A DNA stretch of 11,729 bases. Origin: Neisseria lactamica (GTDB lineage Bacteria; Pseudomonadota; Gammaproteobacteria; Burkholderiales; Neisseriaceae). Below the pieces are notes generated by a model. It searched no databases and was not told where the DNA came from. It saw only the letters and a program-made list of their open reading frames with translations. The stretch covers positions 1 to 11,729 of the forward strand of contig JUNU01000420.1 of assembly GCA_001067655.1 (NCBI GenBank), given 5' to 3'. A program made the translations under genes and the position numbers. Position 1 is the first letter of the stretch. Each line of letters begins with the position of its first letter. Shown piece by piece: positions 1 to 5,905 of the stretch.

Positions 1-96
1 GTGAAGAACAAAACATCCCGTCTGCTCTACCCGATCTTACGTCAAACAAATTTAAAGCCGCTTCAAACAGATAGCCCAAACCGCCCTGCCTTACGC

Positions 97-125
97 TTGC
101 CAAAGCCGGACAAGAAAACTATAAT
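97..125 (+). promoter_or_regulatory. Sigma-70 promoter for tRNA-Pro
   Basis: A -35 element TTGCCA (97-102) and a perfect -10 element TATAAT (120-125) are separated by exactly 17 bp. The predicted transcription start, near 132, lies about 10 nt before the mature tRNA 5' end. Spacing, box quality and position all agree, so this is the best-supported promoter in the window. The bases before it (1-96) show no gene I can support. Confidence 0.8.
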
Positions 126-141
126 CCCAAACTTCTCAAGT

Positions 142-218
142 CGGAGTGTGGCGCAGTCTGGTAGCGCACTTGCATGGGGTGCAAGGGGTCGAAGGTTCGA
201 ATCCTTTCACTCCGACCA
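142..218 (+). tRNA. tRNA-Pro (anticodon GGG)
   Basis: The sequence folds into a complete 77-nt cloverleaf. The acceptor stem CGGAGTG (142-148) pairs perfectly with CACTCCG (208-214). The D stem is GCGC/GCGC, the anticodon stem CTTGC/GCAAG, and the T arm GAAGG-TTCGAAT-CCTTT. The anticodon GGG sits at 176-178 in the loop ATGGGGT, so it reads CCC proline codons. The discriminator A and the CCA end (216-218) are encoded. The gene has its own promoter just upstream and a strong intrinsic terminator 7 nt downstream, so it is a single-gene transcription unit. Confidence 0.97.
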
Positions 219-225
219 AAAATTC

Positions 226-259
226 AACAGCCCGGTCATTTTTGACCGGGCTGTTTTTT
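226..259 (+). terminator. Intrinsic terminator of tRNA-Pro
   Basis: A 13-bp perfect stem (226-238 with 243-255), rich in G-C pairs, closes a TTTT loop and runs into a T tract ending at 259. This is a textbook Rho-independent terminator for plus-strand transcription of the tRNA. Confidence 0.92.
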
Positions 260-305
260 GCCTTTAGCTCCCTCAAACTTTATATTTCCAGCGTTTCTCA
301 CAATC

Positions 306-351
306 AAAAGGTCGTCTGAAAACCCGAATCCGAGTTTTCAGACGACCTTTT
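306..351. terminator. Inverted DUS pair, terminator of gpmA
   Basis: Two exact DUS copies in opposite orientation (309-320 plus, 337-348 minus) form an 18-bp stem (306-323 with 334-351) with a 10-nt loop. The stem has flanking T runs on both strands. It lies 17 nt past the gpmA stop codon on the minus strand and would also block read-through from the tRNA side. Paired DUS after genes commonly double as terminators in Neisseria. Confidence 0.8.
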
Positions 352-368
352 ACCTTATCCGCAAAAGC

Positions 369-1052
369 TTACAGATAGAATTTTTCAACCACTTTCAAAT
401 TATCGTCCAATTTGTACACCAGCGGCTGACCGGTCGGGATTTCCAAGCCCATGATGTCTTCGTCGGAAATGCCTTCAATGTGTTTTGCCAAAGCGCGCAG
501 TGAGTTGCCGTGTGCGGCGACCAAAACGCGTTTGCCGCTCAGAAGCGCGGGGGCGATTTGGTCTTCCCAGAACGGCAATACGCGCTCCAAAGTAACTTTC
601 AAATTTTCGCCGTCAGGTACGACATCGGCGGGCAGGTTGGCATAGCGGCGGTCGTTATGCGCGGAGAACGGGTCTTTCGGGTCGAGCAGCGGCGGCAGGG
701 TGTCGTAGCTGCGGCGCCAGATGTGGACTTGCTCGTCGCCGTATTTTTCGGCGGTCTGTTTTTTGTCCAAACCTTGCAGTTGGCCGTAGTGGCGTTCGTT
801 CAGCCTCCAGCTTTTGATTTGCGGCACGAACAGTTGGTCGGATTCTTCCAAAACGATGTTGCAGGTTTTAATCGCGCGGGTCAGGACGGAAGTGAAGGCG
901 ATGTCGAACTCGTAGCCGTTTTCCTTCAGTTTTTTACCAGCGGTGGCGGCTTCGGCAAGCCCCTGCTCGCTCAGTTTCACGTCGCGCCAGCCTGTAAACA
1001 GGTTTTTCGCGTTCCATTCGCTTTGTCCGTGGCGGATAAATACCAATTCCAT
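369..1052 (-). CDS. gpmA: 2,3-bisphosphoglycerate-dependent phosphoglycerate mutase
   Basis: This cytosolic glycolytic and gluconeogenic enzyme interconverts 3- and 2-phosphoglycerate through a phosphohistidine. The 227-residue product is the usual length for the dPGM family. The N-terminal signature LVFIRHGQSEWN carries the phosphorylated His8 with Arg7. Arg59 (SVLTRA) and Glu86 (RLNERHYG) follow, and the second catalytic His181 is in VAAHGNSLRAL. The FTGWRDVKLSEQG segment (18-31) is typical of this cofactor-dependent class. The ATG start is preceded by GGAG with 8-nt spacing (1061-1064 on the plus strand). A TATAAA-like -10 on the minus strand (1095-1090) could serve it, but I see no good -35. 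It is transcribed alone: a DUS-pair terminator lies behind it, and the fumarase upstream has its own terminator. Nothing looks broken. Confidence 0.97.
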   Translation of the reverse strand: MELVFIRHGQSEWNAKNLFTGWRDVKLSEQGLAEAATAGKKLKENGYEFDIAFTSVLTRAIKTCNIVLEESDQLFVPQIKSWRLNERHYGQLQGLDKKQTAEKYGDEQVHIWRRSYDTLPPLLDPKDPFSAHNDRRYANLPADVVPDGENLKVTLERVLPFWEDQIAPALLSGKRVLVAAHGNSLRALAKHIEGISDEDIMGLEIPTGQPLVYKLDDNLKVVEKFYL

Positions 1053-1218
1053 GTCGTATGCTCCAATTTGAGGTAGGTAGAAGGGGCTATTTATAACATA
1101 TTTCGGCTGCTTCTGCAGTCGGGGCGGGGCGATGCTTGTTCTTTATCAAGACTTGTCCGCCATATTGCTTTGCCGTTCATTCCTCTACCCTTGCAATCGT
1201 AATGTTTCCAAACAAATT

Positions 1219-1264
1219 AAAGGTCGTCTGAAAACCCTGTTTCAAGTTTTCAGACGACCTTTTT
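1219..1264. terminator. Inverted DUS pair, terminator of fumarase
   Basis: Exact DUS copies at 1221-1232 (plus) and 1249-1260 (minus) form a long hairpin with a roughly 12-nt loop, about 27 nt beyond the fumarase stop. The minus strand continues into TTTAATT after the stem, and the plus strand into TTTTT. The rest of the 238-bp gap between gpmA and the fumarase gene (1053-1290) holds gpmA's leader. It also has a short direct repeat of CATCAAGA at 1273-1288. Confidence 0.75.
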
Positions 1265-1290
1265 CAACCTGGCATCAAGACATCAAGACA

Positions 1291-2814
1291 TTAAGGCTCG
1301 ACGGGGATGATGCCGATTTTTGCCTGCCATTGGCGCGGGGCGGTGGCGTGGATGGATTCGCCCTTGCTGTCCACGGCGACGGTTACGGGCATGTCTTTTA
1401 CTTCAAATTCGTAAACCGCTTCCATACCCAATTCGGGGAACGCCAATACTTTGGAAGATTTGATGGCTTTTGCCACGAGGTATGCCGCGCCGCCGACTGC
1501 CATGAGGTACACGGCTTTGTTGTCGGCGATGGCTTCGCAGGTGGCTGCGCCGCGCTCGGATTTGCCGATCATGCCCAAAAGGCCTGTTTGTTCGAGCATT
1601 TGGCGGGTGAATTTGTCCATACGGGTGGCGGTGGTCGGACCTGCGGGACCGACGACTTCATCGCCGACCGGATCGACGGGGCCGACGTAGTAAATCAGGC
1701 GGTTGGTGAAATCGACGGGCAATTCTTCGCCTTTGTCGAGCATATCGACGAGGCGTTTGTGCGCGGCATCGCGGCCGGTGAGGATTTTGCCATTCAGCAG
1801 CAATACATCGCCGGTTTTCCAGCTGGCGACTTCTTCTTTGGTCAGTTTATCGACATCAATGCGTTTGCCGTTGTCGGGGCTGTAAGTCAAATCGGGCCAG
1901 TCTTCGACGCGCGGCGGGGTCAGTTCGACCGGGCCTGAGCCGTCCAATTCGAACTCGACGTGGCGGGTGGCGGCACAGTTCGGAATCATGGCAATCGGTT
2001 TGGAAGCGGCATGGGTCGGGTAATCGAGGATTTTGACGTCCAACACGGTGGTCAGTCCGCCCAAACCTTGTGCGCCGATGCCCAGCGCGTTGACTTTTTC
2101 AAAGAGCTCGAGGCGCAGGGCTTCTGTAGTGGACAATTCTGCACCGGACGCGGCTTTTTCCTGCAACTCTTGAATGTCGATGTGGCTCATCAGTGATTCT
2201 TTTGCCATCAGCACGGCTTTTTCGGGCGTACCGCCGATGCCGATGCCCAAGATGCCGGGAGGACACCAGCCCGCGCCCATGGTCGGGATGGTTTTCAATA
2301 CCCAATCGACGATGTTGTCGGAAGGATTGAGCATGGCGAGTTTAGATTTGTTTTCAGAGCCGCCGCCTTTTGCCGCGCAGGTTACTTCGACTTTGTCGCC
2401 CGGTACGATGCTCATGTGGATGACAGCAGGGGTATTGTCTTTGGTGTTTTGACGTTTGCCGGCTGGATCGGCGAGGACGGAAGCGCGCAGGGTGTTGCCT
2501 TCCCAAGTGTAGGCGCGGCGTACGCCTTCGTTAACCATTTCTTCCACGCTCATGTCTGCATCCCATTGGACGTTCATGCCGACTTTGAGAAAGACGGTTG
2601 CGATACCGGTATCTTGGCAGATGGGTCGGTTGTTTTCCGCACACATACGGCTGTTGACCAAAATCTGCGTCATCGCGTCTTTGGCGGCGGGATTTTCTTC
2701 CTTCTGCCACGCCTTATAGAGCGCGTCGATGTAGTCTTTCGGATGGTAATAGCTGATGAATTGGAAGGCATCGCAGATACTTTGGATAAAGTCTTCTTGC
2801 TTGATGACAGTCAT
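1291..2814 (-). CDS. fumA: Class I (Fe-S dependent) fumarate hydratase
   Basis: It reversibly hydrates fumarate to malate in the TCA cycle, in the cytosol, using an oxygen-sensitive [4Fe-4S] cluster. Both class I domains are present: the N-terminal Fumerase domain (about residues 10-285) and the C-terminal domain (about 295-500). Likely cluster ligands are Cys66 (RPICQDTG), Cys184 (GWCPPG) and Cys280 (IPNCAATRH). Other conserved stretches are AAKGGGSENKS and VGPAGPTTATRMD. I chose the ATG at 2814 (507 residues, start MTVIKQEDF) over the ATG at 2832. The 2814 codon has AAGGA at 8-nt spacing, while nothing resembling a ribosome site precedes 2832. The gene diverges from the fumarate-reductase-like operon across an AT-rich region of about 820 bp, so the two could share regulation. 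The reaction class is secure; the symbol follows common usage. Confidence 0.95.
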   Translation of the reverse strand: MTVIKQEDFIQSICDAFQFISYYHPKDYIDALYKAWQKEENPAAKDAMTQILVNSRMCAENNRPICQDTGIATVFLKVGMNVQWDADMSVEEMVNEGVRRAYTWEGNTLRASVLADPAGKRQNTKDNTPAVIHMSIVPGDKVEVTCAAKGGGSENKSKLAMLNPSDNIVDWVLKTIPTMGAGWCPPGILGIGIGGTPEKAVLMAKESLMSHIDIQELQEKAASGAELSTTEALRLELFEKVNALGIGAQGLGGLTTVLDVKILDYPTHAASKPIAMIPNCAATRHVEFELDGSGPVELTPPRVEDWPDLTYSPDNGKRIDVDKLTKEEVASWKTGDVLLLNGKILTGRDAAHKRLVDMLDKGEELPVDFTNRLIYYVGPVDPVGDEVVGPAGPTTATRMDKFTRQMLEQTGLLGMIGKSERGAATCEAIADNKAVYLMAVGGAAYLVAKAIKSSKVLAFPELGMEAVYEFEVKDMPVTVAVDSKGESIHATAPRQWQAKIGIIPVEP

Positions 2815-2873
2815 GATTGTGTTCCTTTTCATATGGTAGGGAGGGTTTGTTAGCTTTTTTATAGAGGCCGTTT

Positions 2874-2885
2874 TTCAGACGACCT
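2874..2885 (-). repeat. DNA uptake sequence, single copy
   Basis: An exact AGGTCGTCTGAA on the minus strand, unpaired, in the fumarase leader about 60 bp upstream of its start codon. It is a recognition site for competence-linked DNA uptake, and being unpaired it cannot act as a terminator. Confidence 0.9.
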
Positions 2886-2944
2886 TAATCGGTGTAATAG
2901 TGCTGTCAATCGATATGAGGCGACAATATGATTTTTATAATTTA

Positions 2945-2958
2945 TTGATTTTCATAAA
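2945..2958. promoter_or_regulatory. Possible FNR-type operator
   Basis: TTGAT-TTTC-ATAAA matches the FNR consensus TTGAT-N4-ATCAA at 9 of 10 defined positions. It lies about 131 bp upstream of the fumarase start and about 680 bp upstream of the redox operon, so it would more likely act on the fumarase side. The region is AT-rich, so a chance match is quite possible, and no promoter sits at the ideal -41.5 offset. Confidence 0.22.
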
Positions 2959-3062
2959 ACTTAATAACCTATCATTTCACTCGGATGATGATAACGGGTA
3001 TTGTCGGCAATATTTACCGGTAGAAATAAAACTACAATTGATCTGTCCACTCAAATTCCAAA

Positions 3063-3151
3063 GGGTCGTCTGAAAAGGCTGGATTCACCGCCGTAATGAA
3101 CCCTACTAATAACATGAATTTAAAAAGAAACAATTACTTTTCAGACGACCT
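3063..3151. repeat. Widely spaced inverted DUS pair
   Basis: A near-DUS GGGTCGTCTGAA (3063-3074, first base changed) and an exact DUS on the minus strand (3140-3151) give a perfect 14-bp stem (3064-3077 with 3137-3150) around a 59-nt loop. A T-rich tail (TGTCTTTCTTTTTTC) follows. No gene ends just before it on the plus strand, so it is not an obvious gene terminator. Confidence 0.75.
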
Positions 3152-3423
3152 GTCTTTCTTTTTTCAACCATACACAAATGTAAAAGCCGTGTCATTCTAC
3201 CCACGATGATTTTTGACGGAAGTCAAACTTAGCTGTTTTTATGAAATTTTATAACAACATTTGCATTTGCTTACACTTTGCAAATTTATCCAATAAATAC
3301 ATAGATATATGCTTTTATATCAAACACTTAATAATGATATTTACTCGTATTTCAAAACGGTTTTTAGCAGTTATTCCTTTATCGTAAGTTTATTTTATCT
3401 TACAAAATAACAAGATGGCACAA

Positions 3424-3435
3424 AGGCCGTCTGAA
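3424..3435 (+). repeat. DUS dialect variant AGGCCGTCTGAA
   Basis: A single copy of the AGGCCGTCTGAA form, one base from the main dialect of this window, about 200 bp upstream of the Fe-S subunit gene. It is unpaired. Confidence 0.85.
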
Positions 3436-3638
3436 AACCGCTGTTTTTTGTTCACAATCCACCCCCACCCTGCCTTTACGACTCCGCCATCATCAAAAAA
3501 CCCAAATTCTGATACACTAATAAAAGACAGTCAGACGTTGATTTATAAGACGTTTCCTGAAAAATATCTGCATTTTGAAAATTTGTAATAAAAATACAAA
3601 CATCCGATTTCTCCTATCCCATTCCACAGGACACTACC

Positions 3639-4277
3639 ATGAGTGAAAACTTGTTAACCCTGACCATAGACGGCCACGAGGTCAAAGCCTCCGCCGACTC
3701 GTCAATCATTCAGGCCTACGCCCGTTCCGGCAGCGCGATTACCGCCAACGTCGGCTGCATGGGGCAAGGCGTGTGCGGTTCGTGCCGCTGCATGATCCGC
3801 AAGGAAGGCGAGCGCGAGGTAACGACTGCGTTGGCGTGTGAAACCAAAGTCGAAGAAGGGATGCAGGTCAGCTTCTTGGACTACTTTATCCCCGAGCATA
3901 TCCAGTATTACGACGTGAGCGAGGTCGGCGACGGCTGGAACTGGCTGGACAACACCGCCAAAGCCTTCCCCGAAGCGCAAAACTGCCGTCATTGCGGCGG
4001 CTGCAACCGCGCCTGCCCCAAAGGTTTGGAAGTGGAAAACGGCGTGGCGCAGGTGGTATCCGGCGATTTCGGCGCGGCTGCGCTGACCTTCGATCAATGC
4101 GTGATGTGCAACCTCTGCACCCTTTCCTGCCCCGAACACATCCGTCCGAACCACTTGGGCCTGTTCGCCCGCCGCATGAAAGCGGCGCGCACGCTGCGTC
4201 CGGTGGATTTGATGCGCCGCCTGCGTGAAATCGACAGCGGCAAAATGAAAGTCGAATTTGAAGAGGAGGCAATGTGA
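3639..4277 (+). CDS. SdhB/HdrC-like Fe-S subunit, [2Fe-2S] plus two [4Fe-4S]
   Basis: This predicted 212-residue cytosolic electron-transfer subunit most likely links the NuoF-like protein to the flavoprotein. An N-terminal ferredoxin-like domain (about 5-80) has Cys40, Cys46, Cys49 and Cys67 to bind [2Fe-2S]. The first spacing is C-x5-C, one residue longer than the C-x4-C of SdhB. The second domain has two full CxxCxxCxxxCP motifs at 116-127 and 154-165, predicting two [4Fe-4S] clusters as in HdrC or bacterial ferredoxins, rather than the [4Fe-4S]/[3Fe-4S] pair of standard SdhB. There is no signal peptide or membrane segment. The ATG has AGGA 7 nt upstream (3628-3631). It is the first gene of a tightly packed operon and its stop overlaps the next start. 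The cluster types are inferred from spacing; the exact family name is uncertain. Confidence 0.85.
   Translation: MSENLLTLTIDGHEVKASADSSIIQAYARSGSAITANVGCMGQGVCGSCRCMIRKEGEREVTTALACETKVEEGMQVSFLDYFIPEHIQYYDVSEVGDGWNWLDNTAKAFPEAQNCRHCGGCNRACPKGLEVENGVAQVVSGDFGAAALTFDQCVMCNLCTLSCPEHIRPNHLGLFARRMKAARTLRPVDLMRRLREIDSGKMKVEFEEEAM
4264..4269 (+). promoter_or_regulatory. Strong ribosome binding site deciding the flavoprotein start
   Basis: AGGAGG lies inside the last codons of the Fe-S subunit gene. It is 7 nt from the ATG at 4277 but only 4 nt from an in-frame GTG at 4274. The spacing favours ATG 4277, which overlaps the upstream stop as TGATG and so suggests translational coupling. Confidence 0.8.
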
Positions 4278-5905
4278 TGGCGAACGAAATCCAAGGCATA
4301 GACTACGAAACCGCCCTTGCCAACCTGCGCGCTTCCTCATTGGAACTGCGCGGCGACTTGCCGGAAAAAAACGAATTGTTGAGTCAGTTCCACCCCGACT
4401 ATCAGGCCAATGCGCGCGTCAAACTGCCCATCGGCCCGAACACGGGCGATTACTGCCATCCTGATTTGGCGAAACTGCTGATCAGCCATCCCCTGATTGA
4501 CGACTATGATTTGTCGGGCGCGGAACACTTGAACACCGACGTCTTGGTGATCGGCGGCGGCGGTGCAGGTGCGGCGGCAGCATTGTCTGCGACTGAAGCC
4601 GGCGCACGCGTCATCATGGCGAACAAGCTGCGTATCGGCGACAGCAATACCGTGATGGCCGAAGGCGGCATTCAGGCGGCTGTCGGCGCGGAAGACAGCT
4701 TGCAGCAGCACTTTGACGACACCATCAAAGGCGGCCACAACGCGGGTAAAAAAGAATTGGTGGCGCAAATGGTTACCGACGCGCCGTCCGCCATCCGCTG
4801 GCTGATCGGCTTGGGCATGACTTTCGACCTTGCCAAAGGCGCGGACAGCAACGGCATGTTGAGCCGCAAACGTGCAGGCGGTACGACCGTGCCGCGCATC
4901 CTGAGCTACCGCGACTTTACCGGCCTCGAAATGATGCGCGTACTGCGCGAGGCGGTCGAACTTGACGAAAATATTACCCAGCTCAACCGCCACCCCGCCA
5001 TCGAATTATTGTCGGACGAACACGGCCGCTGTGTCGGCGCGATTTTGTACGATTTGGAAAAACGCTCTTTGGTACTGGTTCACGCCAAAGCCGTGGTCTT
5101 GGCAACCGGCGGCAGCGGACGGTTGCATTTGCAGGGTTTCGCCACTTCCAACCACTACGGCGCAACCGCCGACGGTTTGGTGATGGCATACCGTATCGGC
5201 GCGAAACTGTGCGACATCGATTCCTTCCAATACCATCCGACCGGCGTCGCCCATCCGCCGCACTTGGCGGGCGCGCTGATTTCCGAAGCCGTCCGTTCCG
5301 CAGGCACCAAACTGGTCAACGGTTTGGGCGAACGTTTCGTTGACGAATTACAGCCGCGCGACGTCGTTGCCGCTGCCATCTTGCGCGAGTGCCGCGAAGG
5401 CCGCGGCGTGGTGCGCGACGGACAGGTCGGCGTTTTCCTCGACACCCCGCGCCTGATTGAAAACGATCCTGATGTGTTGAACCGTTTGGTTACGCTCGGC
5501 CACGTTGCCCATAAATGCGGCATCGACCCCGCCGTCGAGCCTGTAATGATTCATCCGACCCTGCACTACCAAAACGGCGGCGTCGAAATCAACGGCGACG
5601 GCGCGACCTGCGTCGAAGGCCTCTATTGCGCCGGCGAAGTAACCGGCGGCATCCACGGCCGCAACCGCCTGATGGGCAACGCGCTTTTGGACATCATCAG
5701 CTTCGGCCGCCGCGCGGGTAAAGCCGCCGCTGGTTGCGGTCTGCCGCTGAAAAAAGTGCGCGGCGGTGTCGGACACGTCCACGATCTGCAACGCGAAATG
5801 ACCCGCGCCGGACTGACCAGCGACATCAAAGCCCCCGTTTTATATCCCGACTACGGCAAATTCGATTTGCGCGGACACGCCGGTTTGCAGGAGCAACAAT
5901 CATGA
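4277..5905 (+). CDS. Soluble fumarate reductase/SDH-type FAD flavoprotein
   Basis: The 542-residue catalytic subunit belongs to the SdhA/FrdA/L-aspartate oxidase superfamily, and I predict fumarate reduction to succinate. The FAD-binding GGGGAGAAAAL begins at residue 93, and ATGG at 276. Dicarboxylate-site features are QYHPTG (His320), ISEAVRS (Glu337), QPRDVV (Arg361), HPTLHYQNGG (His430) and GRNRLMGNALLD (Arg464). These correspond to the substrate-binding His and Arg residues of SDH/FRD. The sequence DSNTVMAEGG (122-131) has Asn124 where SdhA/FrdA have the His that bonds covalently to FAD, so FAD should be non-covalent. Two oddities: about 85 residues of unfamiliar sequence precede the FAD fold, and only about 60 follow the last conserved motif, so most of the usual C-terminal helical domain is absent. 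There is no export signal. L-aspartate oxidase or another enoate reductase remains possible. Confidence 0.87.
   Translation: MANEIQGIDYETALANLRASSLELRGDLPEKNELLSQFHPDYQANARVKLPIGPNTGDYCHPDLAKLLISHPLIDDYDLSGAEHLNTDVLVIGGGGAGAAAALSATEAGARVIMANKLRIGDSNTVMAEGGIQAAVGAEDSLQQHFDDTIKGGHNAGKKELVAQMVTDAPSAIRWLIGLGMTFDLAKGADSNGMLSRKRAGGTTVPRILSYRDFTGLEMMRVLREAVELDENITQLNRHPAIELLSDEHGRCVGAILYDLEKRSLVLVHAKAVVLATGGSGRLHLQGFATSNHYGATADGLVMAYRIGAKLCDIDSFQYHPTGVAHPPHLAGALISEAVRSAGTKLVNGLGERFVDELQPRDVVAAAILRECREGRGVVRDGQVGVFLDTPRLIENDPDVLNRLVTLGHVAHKCGIDPAVEPVMIHPTLHYQNGGVEINGDGATCVEGLYCAGEVTGGIHGRNRLMGNALLDIISFGRRAGKAAAGCGLPLKKVRGGVGHVHDLQREMTRAGLTSDIKAPVLYPDYGKFDLRGHAGLQEQQS

Larger units (their letters stand above)
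2815..3638. other. AT-rich divergent intergenic region, fumarase / redox operon
   Basis: About 820 bp with no supportable gene on either strand, clearly more AT-rich than the flanking genes. It must hold the divergent promoters. I see four DUS or near-DUS, an FNR-like palindrome (2945-2958) and an imperfect palindrome centred on TACCGGTA (3011-3028). A possible hairpin with a T-rich tail lies at 3064-3165. A weak extended -10 (TG-A-TACACT, 3510-3518) faces the operon but lacks a matching -35. On the minus strand a perfect TTGACA (plus coordinates 2909-2904) faces fumarase but its -10 (TAAGGT, 16-bp spacing) is poor. No promoter here is convincing enough to assign. Confidence 0.6.

Noticed and set aside
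1..267. 88-codon open frame starting GTG at the window start
   Set aside because: It runs through the tRNA-Pro gene, its promoter and its terminator, and shows no protein-like pattern.
510..1076. 188-codon plus-strand frame opposite gpmA, and similar long antisense frames opposite fumarase, the flavoprotein and waaQ
   Set aside because: They are mirror frames of clear genes in GC-rich coding DNA, without recognisable domains or ribosome sites.
2815..2832. Upstream ATG at 2832 as the fumarase start
   Set aside because: No ribosome binding site precedes it, whereas ATG 2814 has AAGGA at good spacing.
4274..4276. GTG start for the flavoprotein
   Set aside because: It lies only 4 nt from AGGAGG; ATG 4277 has the better spacing and codon.
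5734..5901. Longer NuoF-like protein starting at 5734
   Set aside because: The extra 56 codons overlap the flavoprotein gene and are arginine-rich shadow sequence; ATG 5902 has a ribosome site and the usual ATGA overlap.
3639..5905. Ordinary sdhAB genes of the TCA-cycle succinate dehydrogenase
   Set aside because: No membrane subunit genes, Asn at the FAD-linking position, a second full [4Fe-4S] motif instead of the [3Fe-4S] motif, and a linked NuoF-like gene.
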